From the NCBI GenBank assembly GCA_013350335.1, contig CM023532.1, forward strand, positions 95,477,064-95,541,063: a DNA stretch of 64,000 nt. The letters are read 5' to 3'. The notes under the pieces were generated by a model. It was not told where the DNA came from. It did not search any database and was given only the letters and a program-made list of their open reading frames with translations. Source of the stretch: Chimonanthus salicifolius (Eukaryota; Streptophyta; Magnoliopsida; Laurales; Calycanthaceae). A program made the translations under genes and the position numbers. Shown here one piece after another: positions 1 to 8,669 of this stretch (its first letter is position 1; each line of letters opens with the position of its first letter).

Positions 1-2594
1 GTTCGATAAGCCCGGTCGCCGATCGCGCACCGCCTGCGATGTCCAGTACCTTATTACACATTAATCATTAGTCCATGTTTCAACCATTTATAAGCCCTTA
101 TGAAAAACCGGTCACCATTTAGGTTTTGTGGGTCCCACCTAATCCATTATATACTTTTAAGTACATATGTCTAAAATCAGCCACCCTAGGCTTTATTAAC
201 CACTTATAAGGTTATCACATTAGATCCCCTCATTCCATGATCAATCTCCATGGAATTCTTGAATTTGGCATTTAATTACGGTTTTGCCACTACCTCATTT
301 TCCATGGTTAATCACCCATTTATCCATGCATGATTAAGTCCAAAATTGATCTTTAAACTTAGATCCCTAACTTAGGTTCATTTATGACCCACCAAACTAT
401 TAAAACTTGTCATCTAATTAATCCAATTCCCATTACTTGATCACATACATACACATTAACCTTAGACTTAAAAATGATCCACCATTTGGGTCATGGATTC
501 AAAATACCTAATTCATCAAATCCTCTCATGGGGTTTACCTTATGCATTTAACTTCAATGAGTGCATCACTCATTCATTCCCTTTGGAGGCCACAAACACC
601 CTCCATCATCCAATTTAACCCACTACAATGGGTTACAATTGGGCCATGGGTTCGGCCATCCACCATGGCCGAACCCATGGTGTCCTTTCCCCATTTTTCT
701 TGGATCTATTTACACCATTTAGATCCAAAATAAATCCTTCCTTGAGGTGGCTTAAATCACACTCTTAAACCACCACTCTTAGCCCCATTTGAATCACTAC
801 ATTTGTTCATTTGAAACCCTAATTCATTAACACATTAATATGGCTTTTTCATCCTTTAAACCTATCATTTGATCACCATAGGGTTCGGCCATTTACCATG
901 GCCGAACCCATGGTTCATGATCCACCATTTATTGCTCCAAAATACCTACATTCACCAAAATATTAATTTCATCAATCTTCCCATTTTTCCATGGCTTCAT
1001 ACCCTAAAACCCTAATTAACTTCACACACAACAACCTAGGGTTCGGCCATACACCATGGCCGAACCCATGGTTCATATATCACTCTCTTTTATACCTTCC
1101 AATGCCATAAAATCCATTTGCATTTTCATCATAAAACCATTTTAAAACTTACCCACATGCATTCATTTAATACCTTAAATTTCATTAGCTAGAAACCCTC
1201 ATTGTCTTCCATTCTTTAAAACCCTAATTATTTACATCAACTAGCTAATCACCCACCATGGGGTTCGGCCATACTACATGGCCGAACCCTATGGCCCGTG
1301 ATTTTATTCCAATTACCCCATTCCATGCTTAATTTCATAATTTACATAATGCACATAACCCATTTATTCATTTTCTTACCCTAACCCTAATTCACCCATT
1401 TAGGGTTTTCTCCATCTTCCACCCTCTCATTTGATGGGTTTAAACTCCATAGCATAAAATTATCTATCCACCATTACATTAATACAAAATAAATTCCAAT
1501 TCTTAAACCCTAAAATCCAAAATTTCTTGTTTAAGAAATACTCACAATCCGACGTCTCCTCCGATTTCCGCCGCTCCCGTCGGTCTCCTTAGCCTCCTCT
1601 CTCCTTCCTCTTGATCTTTGGTAGGTCAAGATTCTTGATCCATGGTGGCAACCCCTAACCTTAGGATCGGCCAAGGTAGGGTTTGTATTGAGAGAGGGAG
1701 AGGGAAAGATGATGAGAGGGGAGGTGGTAACCTTGACCTTGGAGTAATTCTTCTTAAATTTCCACTTCTTTCTTCCCTCCTTCTCTTCCCTTCTCCTTAG
1801 CTCTCTTCCTCTCCTTCACTTAGAGCATGGGACGGCAATGGAGAATGAAAAATGGAGAGAGTAAAAAATGAAGAGAGGATGGGAAAAGAAATCAAGGCTT
1901 ATCCCCATTTTTTTTTTTACACTTTACATTAATTAGCCCACCAACCTTATGAGATATTTTCTTACTTTATGGTGGTGGTTTAGATACCCACCACCAAGTT
2001 CCAACGTGTTTTACTTTGAGTTGGAATGAGGTGATTTGGTTTTCACCTTTTGACCCCACCTTGACCAACTCATTTGGATAATTTTAATCATTCAATATTT
2101 AGATATTTTGGTTACTTTAATTCCCATTTATTTATTTAAATCACCTTAGGTTAATTCATTGTACTTAACCTAATTCCATTATTCCACCCATGGTTGACCA
2201 AATCAACCATGGTGGTTGGCCCCACCAAACCTTGGTTAAATTTTAACTTAACTTAGGTGATTTAAATTCCATTGAATTCATTCTAAATGGATCACCATTT
2301 GGGCCCATGGCCCAATTACATTTCCATCTTACCCATTTACCTTAGAGCTTAACCATCTTGATCCATTGGGTCCCAAATGGGTATTTGACCCAATTTGACC
2401 TCCCATGGTCCAATTGGCCATCATTAACCACTTACATAATTTTAAAATCCACTCCATGGTCTATTGGGCCATAATTGGGCCTTTGTCCAAATTTTGGCCC
2501 ATTTACCCCTTTATTCCATAGATTTTCCAATTTTCATCCTTAAAATAAATAATATTCCCATTTATATTAATTTTAAAAATTCCAGGCCCTTACA
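1..2594 (-). repeat. Partial family A LTR, reverse orientation
   Basis: Read on the minus strand this starts with the family A LTR start (TGTAAGGGCC, right end at 2594) and runs to about 2.6 kb into the LTR at the window edge. Position 1 matches the CG-rich block seen at 18366-18440. It contains inverted GGTTCGGCCAT hairpins near 650, 882, 1040 and 1261 and the purine-rich leader (pyrimidine-rich on plus) near 1560-1800. The rest of the element lies left of the window. Its LTR start abuts another, plus-strand, family A LTR at 2595, so it probably inserted into that LTR. Confidence 0.85.
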
Positions 2595-3308
2595 GATGTG
2601 TTGAGATATAACCGGAGTCCATGATCCGTCGGGGCGCCCGAGAAGCAAACATGGGGATATCATGATGGTATGGATGATGGGTGGGACACATGACATAAGA
2701 CACCCATGGCATTGCATTCATTTTATGGTTTTTCATTATATTATTACCTATGTGCCTGTTATCACTAATCCATGTGTTAGCCCTACTCGGAGTCCTATTG
2801 GACGAGTTGTCTAACGCCGTACTTTTACCCTTGCTAATGACGCAAGAGATGGCAGAAACGAAGGACGAGACGGGAGCCAAGCTTAGGAGCTTGGGGAAGC
2901 GAGCTACTTAGTTTATTTAAATTATTTTGGAAATGTAATTAGAGTAGCTTAGCTCGTCGGATTGTAATATTTTCTATTTCTTGCTATGGCTTAGACTTTA
3001 CTTTTGGATGTGATTAATTTTGAGGTATTTTGGTAATTAAATGAATGTATCTTCCCTGTTATCTAAAAAATTGGTAGGATAGTGTCTATTATAATTCCGC
3101 ACTTAGTTTAATATTCCTCGAGCTTACTTTTACGTGTGAACCGTTCTTCGTGGACTTAGTTCCGTGCACACGTAGGGTTGGCCAGTTAAGGGCCGGGCTT
3201 TAGAAGCTCGGACTTAACTCACGTTGTGACGTCCCGCGCCTCTGTCACTTTTTATTTTCAAAAAAAAAAAATAGACTCTGATTTTAGTGAAAAGGGGCGG
3301 GCGTTACA
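2595..3308 (+). repeat. 3' end of a family A LTR, interrupted
   Basis: This is the last ~0.7 kb of a plus-strand family A LTR. It has the ACCGGAGTCCATG..CCGTCGGGGCG block, the CCCTACTCGGAGTCCTA block, the terminal stem-loop and the GGGGCGGGCGTTACA end. No primer-binding site follows the CA end, so it is a 3' or solo LTR. Its left part is displaced by the reverse LTR ending at 2594. The acceptor-like CAG is changed here (GACGCAAGAG). Confidence 0.85.
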
Positions 3309-3344
3309 TGACAGAGGCATCTGGAAGATAATACAAAATAAAAC

Positions 3345-3880
3345 ATTCTAATTCAGTCGACTGAATATGGAATTCAGTCGAGTAAAACACAATCAGATCC
3401 CATCTGTATTTGACCCGTAAACTTTGAGTTGACTGAATCATAAGATTCAATTAACTGAAATACAAACAGTTCCCTTACGTGTTTGCCAGCAAACTTTTAG
3501 TCAACTGAATATAAGATTCAGAAGGCTGAAACACAACCAGATACTGCACATGCTTGGCCAATATACTTTCAATCGACTGAAGCATAAGATTCAGTCGGCT
3601 GAAACACAAACAGATACCTTACGTGTTTCACCAGCAAAATTTCAATTGACTGAATGATAAGATTCAATAGGCTAAAATACAACCAGATCTTTTTTGTTTT
3701 CAGCCAGTTCACTTTCAGTTGACTGAATCACAGATTTAGTCGGCTGACTTTGGATCAGATCCTTTGTGTTCTCAACCAGCACACTTTCAGTCGACTGAAT
3801 CACAAGATTCAGTCGGCTGAAATACAAGCAGATCCTTTGTATGCTCAGCCAGAACACTTTCAGTCGAATGACTTTGTGCC
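3345..3880 (+). repeat. Tandem minisatellite, ~73-bp unit
   Basis: About seven imperfect copies of a unit containing two palindrome-like words, TTCAGTCGACTGAAT and ATTCAGTCGGCTGAAA, then ACAAACAGATCC and a linker. CGACTGAA-like words fall near 3427, 3499, 3573, 3644, 3717 and 3790, giving a period of 71-74 bp. Open frames across it are by-products of the repeat. Arrays of this type occur in some plant copia-type LTRs, so it may be a relic of one. The stretches 3309-3344 and 3881-4000 hold nothing I recognise. Confidence 0.75.
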
Positions 3881-3999
3881 AGATTCTTTTGTTTGCATTC
3901 ATTGTAAGGCTCTTCTCCTTGAAATCCATCATTTATCATATTTAAACATAGATTTCATCTTCTATACTTCACTTAGTAAATTTACCCTACCCACTAGCT

Positions 4000-4909
4000 A
4001 AGGTTAGAGTTTTTCATAATCCATCCATTTATAGTAGTATAGCATGGTTCGAATTTAATCTTATGGTTGTTTTGTTTGAACCCATAACCATCCCTTGGAT
4101 GGATTTCCAATTCCATGGATTATAACAATTTTGGCCATTTATTTCAACCAACCATGGAACCCATGGGTTCGGCCACACCATGGCCAAACCTATGATTTTC
4201 TTAGATTTATTCCATATTACTAAGTCTTAAACATACCTTCCTTCAATCTCCTTCTTTTCTTTTGATCTATCTCTTCTTCCTTAATTTTTCTTCTCTTTTC
4301 TTTGCTCTTCAAAGTCTCCAAGTGTATGGAGGTAAAGGTGGGAGAGGGAGAGGAGAGGTGAGGAGAGAAAACTCTTGCTCAAAGAAGATGGGTCGGCCAA
4401 CGGGTTTGAGCAGTCCTTTGGTTTGTGTTTTTAAAACTAAAGCTCTTCCCTTCATCTTCTCATAATGGCTTGGTCTACTAAGGAGGCCCTTGGCTTAACC
4501 AATGAGTCCCTTGGCTTCCCAAGGGTAGCTTCATGGCTCTTGAGATGACGACCCTTGGGTTCCCAAGTGTCTAAGTACAATGTATTTATACAAGCTACCC
4601 CACTTCATCCCTTCATCTTCTTAACTCAAACAAAAACCTTAATTCAAGACTTGAACTCACAAGTGGTTGACCAAGTCAACCCATGCCATGGTCGATCATG
4701 CATGTGGTGACTTGGTCACCACATGGTACTTGGGTCCCACTTTGGCCATGTCACTTGATGATGTGGCATCCATGCTTAGTTGGCTTCCATGTGATGACAT
4801 GAATGCCACATGGCAATGCCACAGCACTCACATGTCACCTCACTTGATGAGTTGGACTTTAATGCATTAAATGCATTAATTTATCCAATTCAACTACTTT
4901 AACTAAATT
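4000..4909 (-). repeat. Diverged reverse LTR-like fragment, family B-like
   Basis: It carries one degenerate GGTTCGGCCA hairpin at about 4160-4190, a pyrimidine-rich tract at 4240-4310, and text resembling the family B LTR read in reverse (compare 63260-63950). It stops abruptly at TE-1's left end. The boundary at 4000 is approximate. No coding sequence was seen. Confidence 0.4.
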
Positions 4910-5981
4910 TGTAAGGGCCCGGAATTTTTAAAATTAATATAAATGGGAATATTATTTATTTTAAGGATGAAAATTGGAAAATTGGTGGAGTAAATGGTAA
5001 ATGGGCCAAAATTTGGATAAAGGCCCAAGTGTGGCCCAATAGACTATGGTTTGGATTTAAATTTATTTAAATGGGTCAAGAATGGTCAAATTGGGTCAAA
5101 TACCCATTTGGGACCCAATGGGTCAAGATGGTTATGCTCTAAGGTAAATGGGCTAGATGGAAATGTAATTGGGCCATAGGCCCAATGGTGATCCACTTAG
5201 AGTGAATTCAATGATTTTAAATCACCTAAGTTATTTGGAATTAAACAATGGTGATGTGGCCAAGTGGGACCCACCTCCACCTCATCAAGTGAGGTGGCGT
5301 GTGGGCCAAGGTTTGGTGGGGCCGGCCACCATGGTTGATTTAGTCAACCATGGGTGGAGTAATGGACTTAGGCTAAGTACCAATGGATTAACCTAAGTTA
5401 ATTATCTAATTAATTAAATAATTAGATTATTTAAAATGGTAGTTAAGAGTGGTCAAAGTGGGGCCATGAGGTGAAGACTCACCTCATCTCAAACTCAAGT
5501 GAAACACGTTGGCTTGGTGGTGGTTTAGATAACCACCACCATAAAGCATTTTAAATATCTAGGAAAATATCTTAGGGTTGGTGGGATAATAAATGTAAAA
5601 TGTAAATTAAGTCAACAAAGGGAGATAAGCCTTATTTGGTTCCCTCATTCTCGTTTTTGCACTTACTCCATCTTTTGCACTCCTCCATTGCCGTCCCATG
5701 CTCCAAGTGAAGGAGAGAAAGAGAGTGAAGGAGAAGAGAAGAGAAGGAGAGAAGAAAAAAAGTGGAAATTTAGGCAAAATCACTCTAAGATCAAGGTTAT
5801 TCCCTCCCCTCTCATCATCTCTCCCTTTCCCTCTCTCAATTTAAGCTCTACTTTGGCCAATTCTAGGGTTGGGGATTGCCACCATTAATCAAGAACCTTG
5901 ACCTATCAAAGATCAAGAGGAAGGAGAGAGGAGGCTACGGAGACCGACGGGAGTGACGGAAATCGGAGGAGACGGCGGATT

Positions 5982-5987
5982 GTAAGT
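5982..5987 (+). promoter_or_regulatory. Candidate 5' splice donor in LTR leader
   Basis: GTAAGT follows the purine-rich leader (GGAGACGGCGGATT). The same position carries GTAAGT in the other LTR (13812), the partial LTR at 16930, TE-2 (minus, 27493-27499), TE-4's 3' LTR (39725), the family B LTR (47155) and TE-5's LTR (minus, 60731-60736). Splicing itself is inferred. Confidence 0.45.
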
Positions 5988-6299
5988 GTTTCTTAAACAA
6001 GAAATTTTGGAATTTTAGGGTTTAAGAATTGGAATTTATTTTTGTGAAATAAATGGTGGATAGATAATTTTATGCTATGGAATTTAGATCCATCAAATGG
6101 AAGGGTGGAAGATGGAGAAAACCCTAAATGGGTAAATTAGGGTTAGGGTTTTATGGATGGAAAACAATGAGGGTTTTGATTAATGAATTTATGGTTTTAA
6201 TGAATGCATGGGAGTAAGGTTTTAAAATGAGTTTGTGATAAAAATGCAATGGAGTCTTATGGTTTTGAAATGCATGGAGGGAATGAGCCTTGAACCATG

Positions 6300-7001
6300 G
6301 GTTCGGCCATGGTAAATGGCCGAACCCTATGGTGATGAAATGATGATTAAATGGTGGATTTAAAGGATAATGTGTTGATGAATTTAGGGTTTTTAAATGA
6401 ACAAGTGTAATGATCCAAATGGGGTTAAGAATATGGTTTAGATGCATGATTTAAAACCTCTCATGGGAAGAGTTGATGAATTAGGTATTTTGAACCCATG
6501 ACCCATTTTGTAAGTCATTGTATGAGCTAAGGTTTGGTCCATGTTTGTGTTTAGATGAAGGAAAATTTTATTAATTTAGATGGCTGATTTTGTTTCATGT
6601 TGGGTCATGGTTAATGAATCCTTAGTGGATCTAAGTTATGGATGAATTTTAGACTTAAAATATACATGAATGGGTGAATGATTAAACATGGAAGGGAGAG
6701 TGGCAAAATGGTAATTATTAGCCACATTGAAGAACCATGGGTTCGGCCATGGTACATGGCCGAACCCCATGTATATTAGACATGAGCTTGGGTGCATTAG
6801 GATGACCTAATGAATGATTTAAATTGAATGGTGAATGGTGTTTGTGGTCCCCAAATGAAATGAATGAATAATGCACTCATATTAGTTAAATGCATGAGGT
6901 AAATCCCATGAAAAGATTTGATGAATTTGATGTTTTTGGACCCAAGAAAAAAAAATGGAGAAAGGAACATCATGGGTTCGGCCATGGTGTATGGCCGAAC
7001 C
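6300..7001 (+). repeat. Dispersed hairpin cluster (GGTTCGGCCAT inverted repeats), TE-1 5' LTR
   Basis: Three copies at about 6300, 6738 and 6975-7001. Each has an 11-bp stem GGTTCGGCCAT pairing with ATGGCCGAACC across a ~5-nt loop (GGTGT, GGTAC or GGTAA), usually extended by flanking CATG. The 3' LTR repeats them near 14130, 14567 and 14806. Confidence 0.9.
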
Positions 7002-7809
7002 CATGCCCCAAATTGTAAGTCAATTTGGGTTTAAAGTCAATGGGTATATACGTGATTAAGTATGGGGTTTGAATGGGTTTAAATGAGTAATGGTTAGATT
7101 AATTACATGACAGATTTTAATGTTTTGGTAAGTCAATAATGGACCTAAGTTAAGGACCTAAGTTGTGGATTAAATTTTGGGCTTAAGTAGGCATGAATTA
7201 ATGAAAAATTGTTTATGTGAAGGGTAGTGGCAAAAATGGTAAATGTGGGCTAAAATGAAGAAACCCACTAAGTTATGATTTATGGGCTTGGAAATGATTA
7301 AAACTTGGATTGATTTGGTAATTTAATAAGGTACCGGATAGCGCGAGCGGTACGCGAGTCGGAAGCCGGATTGTCGGACGAAAACGAAATAAAGACGCGA
7401 GTCGGTATTCGGTAGGATTCCTACATTTTTGTAAGCCATGGATTGGGTGATGTTTTCTTTAATTTATTTTGGAAAGCATGTGGTTGCCTTTAAGATGAGT
7501 TTTGGATTATGTATCTTGTGATGTTTTCCTTTAAATTATTTTGGAAATCATGTGAATGTCTTAAGATGCATTTTGGATTAAATATTATGGGATGTTTTTC
7601 CCTTTGATTTATTTGATAATCAAGTAATTGTTTAAGATGGGTTTTTGTGTTACTATTGAACTACATATATTTACATGGCACATGGCATCTACATCTCATG
7701 CTGGCATGGGAGGGATATGACAGGGAAATGATGAAATGAAACCGGAGTCCATGCTCCGTCGGGGCGACCGATAAACAGCATGGGGACATTTCACATATGT
7801 ATTATGATA

Positions 7810-7932
7810 CCTTGATGATGCTTTTCCATCAAGGGGGATGTTGTATTTATTATTGTACCTTGATGATGGTTCTTCCATCAAGGGGGGGATGCCTAGTGTG
7901 GATCGCATCTTGATGAGGCTTTTGCATCAAGA
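7810..7932 (+). repeat. Array of three short hairpins in TE-1 5' LTR
   Basis: Three successive stem-loops built on CCTTGATG..CATCAAGG lie at 7810-7834, 7858-7883 and 7908-7932, about 48-50 bp apart, with different loops. The equivalent array in the 3' LTR is at 15641-15763. All LTR families carry hairpins at this place, just after the CCGTCGGGGCG block. Confidence 0.85.
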
Positions 7933-8190
7933 GGGTCATGGTACGATGATGGTATGGATTCTATTTGGAATACTATGGATGGTTGGAAAAAGGGACATTC
8001 TAGAGTTGAGGATGAGATTGATGGGTGGGATTCATGACATAAAACACCATTGCATTACATTGTACCAAATGGCATAATTTTGAGATAATATCTTCTATAT
8101 GCTTTGTTATTACTAATCCATGTGCTAGCCCTACTCGGAGTCCTACTGGGCGCGTGGTCTAACGCCCTACTTCTACCCTAGCCGACGATG

Positions 8191-8193
8191 CAG
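8191..8193 (+). promoter_or_regulatory. Candidate 3' splice acceptor in LTR leader
   Basis: CAG before GAGATGG follows the pyrimidine-rich stretch CCCTACTTCTACCCTAG. With the donor at 5982 it would remove ~2.2 kb holding all the hairpins. Equivalent CAGs are at 16022, 33837, 51129 and (minus) 25188-25190. The site is lost in the LTR ends at 2595-3308 and in TE-4's 3' LTR. The upstream CCCTAG is an alternative acceptor. Confidence 0.35.
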
Positions 8194-8533
8194 GAGATGG
8201 CGGCACGGAAGGACAGGACGGGAGTCAAGCTCAGGAGCTTGGGAAGGCGGATTCATTATGTTGTTTAAGTTATGTTGGAAAAATGTAATTTGAGTAGCTT
8301 AGCTTGTCGGAATGTAATAAATTAGATTACTGGCTATGTTTTGGGATTTTATTATGGACATTATGGTTTTGAGGCATTATAGAAATTTAAATGAATGTTA
8401 TCTTCCTTGCTATCCCAAATCTGTAGGATAGTCTTTGTTGTTAATTCCGCACTGAGAAGTAATATTCCTTGAGCTTACATCTACGCGTGAACCGTACTCG
8501 TGGACTTGGCTCCACGCACGCGTAGGGTTGGCC

Positions 8534-8569
8534 AGTTAAGGGCCGGGCTTTAGAAGCTCGGACTTAACT
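8534..8569 (+). promoter_or_regulatory. Conserved stem-loop near LTR 3' end
   Basis: AGTTAAG pairs with CTTAACT, enclosing an inner stem CCGGGCTT/AAGCTCGG with loop TAG. Equivalent structures lie at 16365-16400, 34161-34196 and 51465-51500. Between families an inner G-C pair becomes A-T with both sides changed, so the fold is conserved rather than only the sequence. Confidence 0.7.
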
Positions 8570-8657
8570 CGCGTCGTGACGTCCGCGCCCTTTGTCACTT
8601 TTATAAAAAAAAAAAATGTACTCTGATTTAACGGTGAAAAGGGGCGGGCGTTACAGT

Positions 8658-8669
8658 TGGTATCAGAGC
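8658..8669 (+). other. Primer-binding site of TE-1 (tRNA-iMet)
   Basis: TGGTATCAGAGC lies two bases (GT) after the CA end of the 5' LTR. It is complementary to the 3' end of plant initiator tRNA-Met, the usual primer of chromoviruses. Confidence 0.95.

Larger units (their letters stand above)
4910..8655 (+). repeat. 5' LTR of TE-1 (family A, 3746 bp)
   Basis: It starts TGTAAGGGCCCGG and ends GGGGCGGGCGTTACA. Visible parts in order: AT-rich U3-like start; purine-rich tract near 5700-5970; GTAAGT at 5982; inverted GGTTCGGCCAT hairpins at 6300, 6738 and 6975; CG-rich block at 7330-7425; three short hairpins at 7810-7932; CCCTACTCGGAG block near 8130; terminal stem-loop at 8534-8569. Short open frames inside it recur identically in the 3' LTR only because the LTRs are duplicates. 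Confidence 0.95.

Noticed and set aside
1378..1412. CCCTAACCCTAA-like words that recall plant telomere repeats
   Set aside because: Only one or two units, also seen in the other family A LTRs; not a telomere array.
5169..5396. 75-codon frame, identical at 12998-13225
   Set aside because: Identical only because the two LTRs of TE-1 are duplicates; no family resemblance and not kept in other LTRs.
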